From positions 2,108,001 through 2,172,000 of the forward strand of contig NZ_CP031148.1 of assembly GCF_003342675.1 (NCBI RefSeq): 64,000 nt of DNA, read 5' to 3'. Every line of letters begins with the position of its first letter. Position 1 is the first letter of the stretch. This DNA comes from Haloplanus rubicundus. GTDB lineage: Archaea > Halobacteriota > Halobacteria > Halobacteriales > Haloferacaceae. The notes beneath the pieces were generated by a model, which was not told the DNA's origin, ran no database searches, and saw only the letters and a program-made list of their open reading frames with translations. The position numbers and the translations under genes are program-made. Shown one piece after another: positions 8,699 to 17,560 of this stretch.

Positions 8699-9388
8699 AT
8701 GTACGAGGCGGTCCACGCCCACCCCGACGGCGCCGCGACGGCCGCTCGCTTCGCCGCGACGGCCGCGCGCATGGGCTACGACGGCGTGGTGATCCGGGCA
8801 CGCGAGACGGCGCCCGACTACCCCGCGGTCGGCGAGGCGTCGGGCATCGACGTCGTCGACGCCGTCGAGATAGTGGCGTCGGACCCCGAGCGTGCGAGCG
8901 GTGCCGTCGGTGGCCTGCGCCCCGACCACACCCTCCTCTGCGTTCGCGGCGGCACCGACCGTCTCAACCGCTTCGCCGTCGAACAGGAGCGCATCGACGT
9001 GCTCACGCGGCCGATGGCCGGCGACGGCGACGTGAACCACGTCCTCGCCAACTGCGCCGCCGAGAACGGCGTCCGGATCGAGTTCGACTTCGGACCGGTG
9101 CTGCGCACGACCGGCGGTGAGCGCGTGCGAGCGCTGCGGGACCTGCGCAAACTCCGGGAACTCGTCGCGGACGCGGACGCTCCCTTCGTCGTCAGCGCGA
9201 ATCCGGCGTCGCATCTCGAACTCCGGGCGCCGCGGGAACTGGTCGCCGTCGGCGAGGCGGTCGGCTTCGACGCCGAGACGGTCCGAGCCGGCCTGCGCGA
9301 GTGGGGGGAACTCGCCGCCCGCAACCGCCACCGCCAGTCCGACTCGTTCGTCGAACCGGGGGTCGAACGGGGGCGATACGACGGATGA
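8699..9388 (+). CDS. rnp3: RNase P protein component 3 (Rpp30 homologue)
   Basis: Rnp3 is the Rpp30-type TIM-barrel subunit of archaeal RNase P and works with Rnp2 (Pop5) on the catalytic RNA during tRNA 5' maturation. The 229-residue protein shows the family's pattern (YDGVVIRARE, RIEFDFGPVL, then VVSANPASHLELRAPRELVAVGEAVGF). ATG at 8699 is chosen because MYEAVHAH is the family start; an in-frame ATG 12 bases upstream is possible. Its stop overlaps the rnp2 ATG by four bases, the normal haloarchaeal order rnp3-rnp2-psmA. Confidence 0.9.
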   Translation: MYEAVHAHPDGAATAARFAATAARMGYDGVVIRARETAPDYPAVGEASGIDVVDAVEIVASDPERASGAVGGLRPDHTLLCVRGGTDRLNRFAVEQERIDVLTRPMAGDGDVNHVLANCAAENGVRIEFDFGPVLRTTGGERVRALRDLRKLRELVADADAPFVVSANPASHLELRAPRELVAVGEAVGFDAETVRAGLREWGELAARNRHRQSDSFVEPGVERGRYDG

Positions 9389-9735
9389 AGCACCTGCCCA
9401 AACACCTCCAGCCGCGGTGGCGCTACCTCGCCGTGGGGCTGGAGGCGTGGCCCGATGCCGCTTTCTCCCGCTCGGACTTCCAGCGGGCGGTGTGGTACGC
9501 GGCGGGGAACCTGCTGGGCGATCCGGGGAGCGCGGACGCCGACCTGCGCGTCCTGCACTTTTCGTTCGCCGACGGCGCGGGCGAGGCGGTGGTGCGGGCG
9601 CGGCGCGGCGAAGTCGGGCCGGCGCGGGCCGCGCTGGCCTGTGTGGACGAGGTGGCCGGGCATCCGGTCGGCCTCCACGTCCGCGGCGTCTCGGGGACGG
9701 TCCGGGGCTGTGAAGAAAAGCATCTCAGGCACTGA
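9385..9735 (+). CDS. rnp2: RNase P protein component 2 (Pop5 homologue), C-terminal tail cut off by an insertion
   Basis: Rnp2 is the Pop5 subunit of RNase P. The 116-residue product keeps the conserved fold through VRGVSGTVRGCEEKHL and then ends RH-stop. The lost continuation is found 1.1 kb downstream (10847-11011), still in a readable frame up to a TGA just before psmA. The gene was therefore interrupted near its 3' end by inserted DNA. Archaeal Pop5 proteins outside haloarchaea end at about this point, so the short form may still work. Confidence 0.85.
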   Translation: MKHLPKHLQPRWRYLAVGLEAWPDAAFSRSDFQRAVWYAAGNLLGDPGSADADLRVLHFSFADGAGEAVVRARRGEVGPARAALACVDEVAGHPVGLHVRGVSGTVRGCEEKHLRH

Positions 9736-9797
9736 GCGTCCGGTAAATATGCATTATCTGTGGACGGATTAGACAAGGTTTGTAAATGAGTTAAGCA

Positions 9798-9806
9798 ATA
9801 AATAGT
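9798..9806 (+). promoter_or_regulatory. TATA box of the peptidase gene
   Basis: AATAAATAG lies about 27 bases before the ATG at 9828, the spacing expected for a leaderless haloarchaeal transcript. It supports that start and shows that the inserted gene has its own promoter. Confidence 0.5.
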
Positions 9807-9827
9807 ACCCAAATCCCGGAGTTAGCT

Positions 9828-10565
9828 ATGGTTCGAGATACCCAACTGTTGAAATATACGACGCTAATAAAATACGAGCTTGGGAGTGTGAAATATTCAG
9901 CCACAGGATGTTTCGTGAGAAATTCTGCTAATGAGGATTATCTCATCACAAACAAACACGTAATTAGCCATGAACACGGCATTAGTCCCGAATACTTTCG
10001 GATATTTGTCAGAAAGACAGGAGTGAATTCTGAAAGGGAATTTTTCGATCTATCTCTGAATGAGGGTTCACATAGACCACTCACACATCCGGAGTGTGAG
10101 GAAGCAGACGTTGCGGCCGTCCCCCTTGGAATAAACTTGGACGAATACGGAAGTGTTCCAATTCATCAAGATGAAGTTGTCCCTGAAGATACTGATGCTG
10201 TTCTCGCAGGAGGGGATGCTATCGTTATTGGATACCCTAATGAACTAAAGGAAGAATCTACGTACAACCCAATCATTCGACGTGCACTTGTCTCAACACC
10301 ATATGGGCAGGAATTCAATGACGAACCTTGTTTCCTAATGGACGCTCGTATGCATGTCGGGATGAGTGGAAGTCCCGTTTTTACCTCTCCGGCAGGACAT
10401 TATCTTTCCCCTGAGGGTGAAGTCGTGGTTTGGAAAGATGATGACTCACGAGAAGTTGTCCCCTCATTATTAGGAATTCACTCCGGACCTGTGGACCGGA
10501 GTTCTAATTTGGGACTCCACCGGGTCTGGTATCCAAGTGTTCTATTCGACATTGTTAACCAATGA
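9828..10565 (+). CDS. Trypsin-like serine peptidase, horizontally acquired
   Basis: The 245-residue protein has a chymotrypsin-type catalytic triad: His in ITNKHVISH, Asp in ECEEADVAAVPL and Ser in HVGMSGSPVF. There is no signal peptide, so it should act in the cytoplasm. Single-domain peptidases like this also occur as effectors in mobile or defence-associated loci, but no partner gene is visible here, so that role is a guess. Codon use is AT-rich and unlike both neighbours, in line with transfer. It is transcribed in the same direction as rnp2 and psmA. Confidence 0.82.
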   Translation: MVRDTQLLKYTTLIKYELGSVKYSATGCFVRNSANEDYLITNKHVISHEHGISPEYFRIFVRKTGVNSEREFFDLSLNEGSHRPLTHPECEEADVAAVPLGINLDEYGSVPIHQDEVVPEDTDAVLAGGDAIVIGYPNELKEESTYNPIIRRALVSTPYGQEFNDEPCFLMDARMHVGMSGSPVFTSPAGHYLSPEGEVVVWKDDDSREVVPSLLGIHSGPVDRSSNLGLHRVWYPSVLFDIVNQ

Positions 10566-10650
10566 TCTATCATCAACGCATTAATTTAAATACAAATTCC
10601 CGCTATCTGTCATCAAATACGTGCCTCCTACATTTGACGAGTACCCGCCG

Positions 10651-10779
10651 CTACCGTCGCACAGTCTTTTCTAAGGAGTCGTCACATTGAGGACATTTCT
10701 GTGGAATCTCGTCGATCTCGGTCAGCCCGAGTTTATGCCCGCAAACGTAGATCGCGTCGATACATTTTAGATCGTTCAT
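10651..10779 (-). CDS. 42-residue zinc-ribbon microprotein
   Basis: A short reading frame from ATG 10779 encodes MNDLKCIDAIYVCGHKL followed by a CPQC motif at residues 29-32. The CGH...CPQC pattern (Cys13, His15, Cys29, Cys32) is a plausible zinc site, typical of the many tiny zinc proteins of haloarchaea. It is convergent with the peptidase gene and inside the rnp2 insertion. I know no function for it. Support comes from the motif alone, so confidence is moderate. Confidence 0.5.
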   Translation of the reverse strand: MNDLKCIDAIYVCGHKLGLTEIDEIPQKCPQCDDSLEKTVRR

Positions 10780-10846
10780 ACTGCCGTAATCAGCCGACAC
10801 AGGGAAGTGACTTCCTGTGATGCGTTATCAGACACCACGCCCTTAA

Positions 10847-11011
10847 CAGGAAAGGTATTTAGGACGCCGGGCCGGAGTGCGGGCCGAGAGACGCGTCGTG
10901 TTCGAGAACGACCGTCGGCGTGGCTACGTCCGCGACGGCAACGTGGACGTTGACGGGCCGGAGGGGTTCACGGGCGCGACCGAACTCGATCTCGATTCAG
11001 AGTCAACGTGA
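10847..11011 (+). pseudogene. rnp2: Detached C-terminal tail of rnp2
   Basis: The frame ending at TGA 11009-11011 reads QERYLGRRAGVRAERRVVFE and goes on to GATELDLDSEST. This matches the haloarchaeal Rnp2 tail that should follow CEEKYL. It is preceded by an in-frame TAA at 10844 and has no start codon, so it is a remnant left by the insertion. It ends five bases before psmA, as an intact rnp2 would. Confidence 0.8.
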
Positions 11012-11015
11012 TACA

Positions 11016-11783
11016 ATGCAGGGACAAGCCCAACAGCAGGCATACGACCGCGGGATAACGATCTTCTCGCCCGATGGCCGCCTCTATCAGGTCGAATACG
11101 CGCGGGAGGCCGTCAAGCGAGGGACAGCGAGCATCGGCATCCGGACCGAAGACGGCGTCGTACTGGCGGCGGATAAGCGCTCCCGGTCGCCGCTGATGGA
11201 GCCGACGAGCGTCGAGAAGATCCACAAGGCCGACGACCACGCCGGCATCGCCTCCGCCGGTCACGTCGCCGACGCGCGCCAACTGATCGACTTCGCCCGT
11301 CGACAGGCCCAGATCAACCGCCTCCGATACAGCGAGCCCATCGGCATCGAGACGCTCACCAAGGAGGTCACGGACCACATCCAGCAGTACACGCAGGTCG
11401 GTGGTGCGCGCCCGTTCGGCGTCGCCCTCCTCATCGGCGGCATCGAGGACGGCGAGCCCCGCCTCTACGAGACCGACCCCTCGGGGACGCCCTACGAGTG
11501 GAAGGCGGTCTCCATCGGTGCCAACCGCGGCGAACTGCAGGAGTATCTCGAAGAGAACTACGAGGACGGCCTCGACCTCGACGGCGGGATCGAACTCGCG
11601 CTCCGAGCGCTCGCCACGACCAACGACGACACGCTCGAACCCGCAGGTGTCGACGTGGCGACCATCGACACCGACTCCGAGCAGTTCCACGAACTCACGA
11701 ACGACGAGATCGAGACCCACCTCGACGCCCTCGAACTCCTCCCCAGCGAGGACGACGAGGACGCCGACGAGGACGAGGAGTAA
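11016..11783 (+). CDS. psmA: Proteasome subunit alpha
   Basis: PsmA forms the outer heptameric rings of the 20S proteasome, which gate substrate entry and bind the PAN ATPases. The 255-residue product has the alpha signature YDRGITIFSPDGRLYQVEYA at 10-29 and a highly acidic C-terminal tail. The start MQGQAQQQAYDRG at 11016 is the family start; an in-frame ATG further upstream reads through rnp2 tail sequence and is unlikely. The insertion in rnp2 may separate psmA from the original rnp promoter. Confidence 0.94.
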   Translation: MQGQAQQQAYDRGITIFSPDGRLYQVEYAREAVKRGTASIGIRTEDGVVLAADKRSRSPLMEPTSVEKIHKADDHAGIASAGHVADARQLIDFARRQAQINRLRYSEPIGIETLTKEVTDHIQQYTQVGGARPFGVALLIGGIEDGEPRLYETDPSGTPYEWKAVSIGANRGELQEYLEENYEDGLDLDGGIELALRALATTNDDTLEPAGVDVATIDTDSEQFHELTNDEIETHLDALELLPSEDDEDADEDEE

Positions 11784-11884
11784 CTCCCGGCCGACTTCTT
11801 CCCGTCGCCTGCGGTCTCGGTGGACGGTTGTGACTGCGTCTCGTCGTCGAGCCGACCGACAGGAACGGCCGCGCCGCTCGTCGC

Positions 11885-12235
11885 CTAGTACTCTTCGTAC
11901 GCGAGATTCATCAGCCACTGCGAGAAGGCGTCGCTCCGCGGATCGACTTCCTCCTCGCCGATAAACGGCGAGAGCATGTCGCCGGCCATGAGGAGGGCGA
12001 ACTCGAGATCACGGGCGGTCGGCATCAGGAAGTAGGTGTTGTGGCCCTCGTAGACGGTCTCTTCGCGCTGGATCAGCCCCTGCTCGACCAGCGACTCGGC
12101 GAGGCGGCTCCCCTTCCGCGACGAGACGTCGAGCTCCTTCCACAGTTCGCTCTGGTGGATGCCGCGGGTGTCGAGAACGAGTTCGAGCGCCGCGCGTTCG
12201 TCGGCCGAGAGGTCGGCGTCGTCGGCCGCGCTCAT
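11885..12235 (-). CDS. Winged-helix transcriptional regulator
   Basis: The 116-residue protein has an HTH at about residues 10-65 (GIHQSELWKELDVSSRKGSRLAESL) followed by a wing with GHNTYFL, then an acidic helix. It is MarR/Lrp-like in outline and of a type common in haloarchaea; its target is unknown. The start MSAADDADLS at 12235 is chosen over ATG 12241 and 12274 by general resemblance. It is convergent with psmA. Confidence 0.75.
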   Translation of the reverse strand: MSAADDADLSADERAALELVLDTRGIHQSELWKELDVSSRKGSRLAESLVEQGLIQREETVYEGHNTYFLMPTARDLEFALLMAGDMLSPFIGEEEVDPRSDAFSQWLMNLAYEEY

Positions 12236-12289
12236 CGGCATCCCTCCCACGTGGTCCGGAACATACCTCCACAAATCGGTGGCGCGGGT

Positions 12290-13075
12290 TTAAACTTGAC
12301 CTTCGTCGGCGTCGGCGTCGGCCACGACCGCTTCGTACGCCGTCTCGCAGGGCGGCCCGGGGGCGAACCGATACTCGTCGCGGTCGCCGAGGCGGATCAA
12401 GGACGACGACCGGGTGCCGTAGCCGTTCTCGTGGAGACAGACGCCGAACTCGTGGTCGGCGAGGACGGCCGCCGCGCGGTCGAGCCACTCGCTCGCCGCC
12501 TCCCCCGGTTCGGGCGTCAGGGCGGTTCGGACCGCGCGGGCGTTCTCGGCCTGTTCGTTCGCCCGGTCGGTGCGGTCGGGGACCGACGGCGCCACGAAGG
12601 CGTCGGTGACGGCGCCGCCGCCGCCCAGCGCCGCGCCGCTGTTGACGACGACGTGGACGCCGGGATCGAGTTGGGTCACCCGGAGGTGGCCGTCCCACTC
12701 GAACAGGAAGGCGGCGTTCGCGTCCGCGACGACGAGGTTGAAGCCGTCGTAATCGTGGGCGTCGACCGACCGCTCGACGAGTCGGGCGGCCGACGTGGCG
12801 TCGGGTTCCCGGAGCGCGTCGGCGACGAGGAGGCCACGGGAGCGCTCGGGCGTCGTCCCCTCGACCCAGCGGTTCGTGATGCCGACGAAGACGCCGGCGT
12901 CGTTGTAGCCGATCCACGTCCCGCCGGCGCGGGCGTCGCGTGGGGCGACGACGGCCGGGTTCGACTCGGTTCGGCGCGGCGGCTCCGACGGCCGATCACG
13001 CCGCTCGTCGCGGTTGGCGGCGACGACGACCGGCGAATCGGGGAACACCTGCCACGCGAGCGTCAGCGTACACAC
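12290..13075 (-). CDS. NRDE (TANGO2) family protein
   Basis: The 261-residue protein opens MCTLTLAWQVFP and has the eponymous NRDE motif (AANRDERRDRPS), an N-terminal nucleophile-like Cys2, and the central GTWIGYNDAGVFVGITNR. TANGO2-type proteins are implicated in haem or lipid handling in eukaryotes; the archaeal role is not established. It lies between the HTH gene (55 bases) and folCP, all on the minus strand. Confidence 0.85.
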   Translation of the reverse strand: MCTLTLAWQVFPDSPVVVAANRDERRDRPSEPPRRTESNPAVVAPRDARAGGTWIGYNDAGVFVGITNRWVEGTTPERSRGLLVADALREPDATSAARLVERSVDAHDYDGFNLVVADANAAFLFEWDGHLRVTQLDPGVHVVVNSGAALGGGGAVTDAFVAPSVPDRTDRANEQAENARAVRTALTPEPGEAASEWLDRAAAVLADHEFGVCLHENGYGTRSSSLIRLGDRDEYRFAPGPPCETAYEAVVADADADEGQV

Positions 13076-13114
13076 GGGGCGCAGTAGGGGTGCCGGGCGG
13101 TTAAAGTCGGCGCG

Positions 13115-15577
13115 CTACGCCCGCCAGTCGTCGGGCACGTCCGCGGCGTCGGCCGTCGCGACGGCGGTGCGGACGGCGGCGACGTTCTCGGCCACGTCGT
13201 GGACGCGCACGATGTCGGCGCCGCGGTCGACCGCCAGCGCCGTCGCCGCAATCGTCGCGGGGAGGCGCTCGTCGGCCCCCTGCCCGACGTGGGCGAACAT
13301 CGACTTGTGGGAGTGACCGAGGAGGATCGGACAGTCGAGCGCCCGGAACTCGGGCAGGCGGTCGAGGAGGTCGAAGTTCTCGACGTCGCTTTTCCCGAAG
13401 CCGAGGCCGGGGTCGACGATCACCTGTTCGCGGTCCAGCCCCGCCCGCTCCGCGAGCGCCACCCGCTCCGCGAGTTCGTCGATCACGTCCGACACCACGT
13501 CGTCGTAGGTGACGGTCTTGCCGGGGACGACCGGCGCGTCGATGCTGTGCATCACGATCACCGGCACGTCGAACTCGGCGGCGAGAAAGCGCATCTCGGG
13601 GTCTTCGAGCCCCGTCACGTCGTTGAGGATGTCGGCGCCGGCCTCCAGAGCGGCCCGCCCGACGGCGGCCTTCCGGGTGTCGATGGACACCAGCGCGTCG
13701 AGGTCGGCGAGCGCCTCGATCACGGGTCGGACGCGCTCGATCTCCGCCTCGACGGGGACGGGATCGGCGCCGGGGCGCGTGCTCTCGCCGCCCACGTCGA
13801 TCACGTCGGCGCCCGCCTCGACCATCGCCTCGGCGCGCTCGACGGCAGCCGACGCGTCGAAGTACTCGCCGCCGTCGTGGAAGCTGTCGGGCGTGACGTT
13901 CAGCACCCCCATGACCGACGGCCGTTCGATCCAGGGGTAGTCGCGGTCGGCCGGCGCCCGCGTCGTCGCCCCGTCGATCCGCGGGCGCAAGGTGTCGGCG
14001 ACGTTCCCCAGTTCCCGGCGGTCGAGTGCCGCGAGCAACTCCTGGAGTTCGGCGTTCGTGCCGGCGACGACGGCGGCGCGGAGTTCGCGCCCGCTGCGGT
14101 AGTCGGCAGTGATGGCGGTGGCGCCGACGCGTCCGGCGGCGCGGTCGAGCGCCCGCGCCTCCTTGCGGTCGAGACGGACCGTCAGCACGTCGCTGACGCT
14201 CTCGCTCGCCGCCGCCGCGGCGTCGACGGCGTCGGGGTGGGCGCGGTCGAGCACCGCCCGCGCGTCGTCGACGCCGTCGACGTCACGGGTGATCGCGAGT
14301 CGGGACCAGCGCCGCCGCGCTTCGGCGACGGCGAAGAGCGAGCCGACGACGAGTACGCAGTCCTCGGGGGCGGCGGCGTCGCGGGCGGCGGCGAGGCCGG
14401 CGGCGACGGAGCCTGCGGGTTCCACGGTCTCACCCTCGCCAACCGCCTCGAACGCCGCCGCGAGCACCGCGGGGTCGGCGGCGCGTTCGAGCGCCGGCGC
14501 GCAGGTCCGCACCGACGCCGCCGGGGGGAGCGCCTCGACCATCGACCGGTGATCCTTGTCGTGCATCGCGCCGAAGACGAGGTGGAGGTCGTCGTAGTCG
14601 TACTCGGCGAGGGTTTCGGCGACCGCTTCGCAGGCGCCGGGGTTGTGCGCGCCGTCGAGGACGACCAGCGGGTCGCGCTCGACGACTTCGAACCGGCCGG
14701 GCCAGTGGGCGTTCCGGAGACCGCGGGCGAGATGCGTCTCGGTCACCCGGTCGCCGCCGAACTGTCGTGCCAAGGTCGCGGCGACCCCCGCGTTCCGCGC
14801 CTGATACGCGCCGGGGAGGGGGAGGCGCGTCTCGACGCCCCAGTCCTCGCCCGTCAGGGCGACGCCCGCCTCCGCGTGGTTGACCAGACCGTCGTAGCGG
14901 ACGCGCACGTCCGGCGACTCCTCGGCGAGACCGACCGAGAGCGCGTCGGGAGCGTGCCGGCGGACGGCCGCGAGCGACTCGCCGGTCGCCCCCGTCACCA
15001 GCGGCGCGTCCTCGGGGGCGACCGTCACCTTCTCCGCGGCGATGTCGTCCAGCGTGTCGCCGAGGATGTCGGTGTGTTCGAGACTCACCGCGGTCACCGC
15101 GGCGGCGACGGGGTCGACGACGCTCGTCGCGTCGAGGCGGCCGCCCATGCCGACTTCCAGCACCGCCACGTCCACGTCCGAGCGGCCGAAGTACCAGAGG
15201 CTCATCGCCGTCAGCGTCTCGAAGGAGGTGAGGGGGTCGCCCTCGACGGCCCGGTCGACGAGATACGGTCGAACCTCCTCGACGAACTCGACGACGGCGG
15301 ACTCCGTGATCTTCCGCCCGTCGACGCGAACCCGCTCCCGGATGTCGTCGAAATGTGGCGAGGTGTACAGTCCCGTGCGGTAGCCCGCCTCGCGGAGGAT
15401 GGATTCGGTCATGCGTGCGGTGCTGCCTTTCCCGTTCGAACCGGCGACTTGGACGAACGCGACGCCCTCGTGGGGGTCGTCGAGGAACTCGAGCAACTCT
15501 CGGATCGACTCCGTGCCCGGATCGAGCGCGAAGCGGCGGAGATCGGAGAGAAAGTCCGCCGCGGCGTGGTAGTCCAT
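13115..15577 (-). CDS. folCP: Bifunctional folylpolyglutamate synthase / dihydropteroate synthase
   Basis: This is a fusion of two folate enzymes. The N-terminal half is a Mur-ligase-type folylpolyglutamate synthase with the P-loop AGSNGKGST and a DGAHNPG motif. The C-terminal part, from about residue 550, is dihydropteroate synthase (GVLNVTPDSFHDGG, GGESTRPGADPV, LLGHSHKSMF). A linker of about 120 residues separates them. The fusion is known in haloarchaea and makes pterin joining and glutamylation a single 820-residue product. MDYHAAADF at 15577 is taken as start; ATG 15586 is a close alternative. Confidence 0.92.
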   Translation of the reverse strand: MDYHAAADFLSDLRRFALDPGTESIRELLEFLDDPHEGVAFVQVAGSNGKGSTARMTESILREAGYRTGLYTSPHFDDIRERVRVDGRKITESAVVEFVEEVRPYLVDRAVEGDPLTSFETLTAMSLWYFGRSDVDVAVLEVGMGGRLDATSVVDPVAAAVTAVSLEHTDILGDTLDDIAAEKVTVAPEDAPLVTGATGESLAAVRRHAPDALSVGLAEESPDVRVRYDGLVNHAEAGVALTGEDWGVETRLPLPGAYQARNAGVAATLARQFGGDRVTETHLARGLRNAHWPGRFEVVERDPLVVLDGAHNPGACEAVAETLAEYDYDDLHLVFGAMHDKDHRSMVEALPPAASVRTCAPALERAADPAVLAAAFEAVGEGETVEPAGSVAAGLAAARDAAAPEDCVLVVGSLFAVAEARRRWSRLAITRDVDGVDDARAVLDRAHPDAVDAAAAASESVSDVLTVRLDRKEARALDRAAGRVGATAITADYRSGRELRAAVVAGTNAELQELLAALDRRELGNVADTLRPRIDGATTRAPADRDYPWIERPSVMGVLNVTPDSFHDGGEYFDASAAVERAEAMVEAGADVIDVGGESTRPGADPVPVEAEIERVRPVIEALADLDALVSIDTRKAAVGRAALEAGADILNDVTGLEDPEMRFLAAEFDVPVIVMHSIDAPVVPGKTVTYDDVVSDVIDELAERVALAERAGLDREQVIVDPGLGFGKSDVENFDLLDRLPEFRALDCPILLGHSHKSMFAHVGQGADERLPATIAATALAVDRGADIVRVHDVAENVAAVRTAVATADAADVPDDWRA

Positions 15578-15634
15578 GTCCTGCATCGGTCGGGCGAGGG
15601 TTTTAGTCCCACGGGTCGTGACGAGCGTTGCCCG

Positions 15635-17419
15635 CTACACGTACCCCTGTTCGCGGGCGCGTTCCAGCGCCGACTCGTCGACGAACACGACGATTTCGTC
15701 GCTCCAGAGCCGGAAGTCGTGGCGGTGGCGTTCGTAGCCCGAGAGCTCTCGGGCCACGCGGTCCTCGTCCCAGCCCGCGGCGACGACCACCGGCGGCGGA
15801 TCAGCGGGGAGCGACGCGTCCGGTGCGGTGCTCGTCACCTCGGCGTCGTAGCGTTCGAGATACCACGGGAGCGGGAGGCGGGTGTGCCACGATGGCCCGC
15901 CCGGGCGGGGTTGCTGGAGCGTACTCTCGTTCGCGACGTAGAAGCGCACGTCGCTCGGGTTCCCCGGCGTGTGCGTGCCGACGAAGAGGACATCCGTTCC
16001 TTCGTTCGCGCGGACGACGCCGCGGACGAGTTCGAGCGTGTCCTTCAGGTCGTTCTCGGGCTGTGCCCACTGGATCACCTCGCCGGCCTCCGCGTCGGAC
16101 GCGCTGTTGGCGTAGGCGGCGTTGGCGCCGACGGTGCCCACCGCGGCGGCACAGAGCACGAGGGCCGCGAGGGCGGCAGGACGGGTCCACGCCGCGGGGG
16201 TGAGGAGACCGTTGGTGTCGGGGTCGTCGCCCGCCCGTGCCCGAACCGTCTCCCTGACGCGCCGGGCGGCGGCGGCGATGCCGACGGCCGCGGGGACGGC
16301 GAGCGGGATGACGGCGTGGACGGCGGCCCACGGCGCCCGGATGTCCGTCGCGATGGGGTAGCCGACGATGCTCACCGCGCCCCAGTAGGTCGCGAAGGCG
16401 ACGATATCGCGGTAGCCGTCGTCGCCGTAGCCGTCGGCGACGAAGCCGACGAGGGCAAAGAGGAGGACGAAGGGCGCGCCGTACAGCAGGGTTTCGAGGT
16501 AGTCGTAGAGGAAGGGGAGGTAGTCGTGGTTCTGGTGGCTACCGGCGACCCAGAGGCTGTAGAATGACTCCCACGAGCCGACGGTCGCCGCCTCGACGAC
16601 GCCGGGGAGGCGACTCGGCGCCGCGAGCGCCGTCCAGAGTTCCGGGCGGGGGGCGTAGAAGAACGTCACTACGGCGAAGAAGGCGACGAGGGCGCCGACG
16701 GTGTGGACGGCGGTGAGTCCGATCCCGCGGCGGACGGAGCCACCCCAGGCCTGGAGGCGGTAGGCGAGGGCCGTCCGCCAGTCACGGAGGACGAGCTGGC
16801 GGACCGAGCGGTCCGAGCGGGCGGCACGGAAGAGGCGGTGATCGATGAGGAGCGCCCCCGCACCGAGATAGCAGAGGACGTAGACGACGGCGTTCTCCTT
16901 GGTGGTGAAGGCGAGACCCATGGCCGCGGCGGCGGGGTAGACGAGGCGGGCGTCGCCCCGGTCGAGGGCGCGGACGAACATGGCGAGAGCGACGAACGCG
17001 AACGCGCCGACGAGGACGTCGTTGCGCATGAACCGCGAGTAGTAGACGAGCAGGGGGTTGATCGCGAGGACGACGGCGAGGGCGACGAGTTCGGCGTCGC
17101 GCAGGTGGTCGCGCAGCAGCCACGCCGAGAGGGGGAGGAGGCCGCCGACCACGGCGACGATCAGGCGGGCGCTGAAGTCGGAGGCGCCGAGGACGGGGAT
17201 CGAGAACACCCAGTCGTTGACGATAAAGAGGAAGGGACCGTGGACGATGGGCCGGTACGCGAACTGCCCGGACTCGTGATAGCGGAGTATCCAGTAGGCG
17301 ACGCGGCCCTCGTCCCAGTGGAAGATTCGGACGCCGAGGCCGACGAGCCGAACGGCGAGGGCGAGGGCCGTGATCGCGAGAACCGCCTGGAGGGCGCGGC
17401 GGCGGGCGTCGAACGGCAT
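15635..17419 (-). CDS. Agl23-like (TIGR03663) multispanning membrane protein
   Basis: The 594-residue protein has about ten membrane helices, an early loop with HWDEGRVAYWILRY and a second with RFMRNDVLVGAF, and an extracytoplasmic C-terminal domain of about 150 residues. The acidic DE in the first loop fits GT-C type glycosyltransferases. The family is called flippase-activity-associated Agl23 in haloarchaea, tied to the N-glycosylation lipid carrier. The start MPFDARRR at 17419 follows a long non-coding-looking upstream frame. It is divergent from ribH. Confidence 0.82.
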   Translation of the reverse strand: MPFDARRRALQAVLAITALALAVRLVGLGVRIFHWDEGRVAYWILRYHESGQFAYRPIVHGPFLFIVNDWVFSIPVLGASDFSARLIVAVVGGLLPLSAWLLRDHLRDAELVALAVVLAINPLLVYYSRFMRNDVLVGAFAFVALAMFVRALDRGDARLVYPAAAAMGLAFTTKENAVVYVLCYLGAGALLIDHRLFRAARSDRSVRQLVLRDWRTALAYRLQAWGGSVRRGIGLTAVHTVGALVAFFAVVTFFYAPRPELWTALAAPSRLPGVVEAATVGSWESFYSLWVAGSHQNHDYLPFLYDYLETLLYGAPFVLLFALVGFVADGYGDDGYRDIVAFATYWGAVSIVGYPIATDIRAPWAAVHAVIPLAVPAAVGIAAAARRVRETVRARAGDDPDTNGLLTPAAWTRPAALAALVLCAAAVGTVGANAAYANSASDAEAGEVIQWAQPENDLKDTLELVRGVVRANEGTDVLFVGTHTPGNPSDVRFYVANESTLQQPRPGGPSWHTRLPLPWYLERYDAEVTSTAPDASLPADPPPVVVAAGWDEDRVARELSGYERHRHDFRLWSDEIVVFVDESALERAREQGYV

Positions 17420-17560
17420 CGCTAATCCCTGTCGCCTCGGCGGTAACAACTCTTTCCCTTCGGGAGTGGTCGGCTCGGGCGCTGGGCGGTGGCGGATCGG
17501 CACGCGATGGCCATCACCGCGGAGGGCAAGGCCTTTGCCACCCCGCGCCGACCCGCGGAT

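Larger units (their letters stand above)
9736..10855. mobile_element. AT-rich 1.1-kb insertion inside rnp2
   Basis: Base composition drops sharply between the two rnp2 pieces, and the segment carries a trypsin-like peptidase gene and a 42-codon zinc-ribbon gene, neither normal in the rnp3-rnp2-psmA cluster. The edges resemble each other: GAAAAGCATCTCAGG at about 9716-9730 and GAAAGGTATTTAGGA at 10850-10864. This imperfect direct repeat covers the same codons of rnp2 and could mark the insertion site. I see no transposase or integrase in it. Confidence 0.7.

Noticed and set aside
9828-10565. A defence system built on the trypsin-like peptidase
   Set aside because: Only the peptidase and a 42-codon zinc protein are in the insertion; no sensor, STAND ATPase or other partner is encoded nearby.
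13115-15577. FolC-FolP fusion as a novelty
   Set aside because: This fusion is already known from haloarchaea, so I list it as a feature only.
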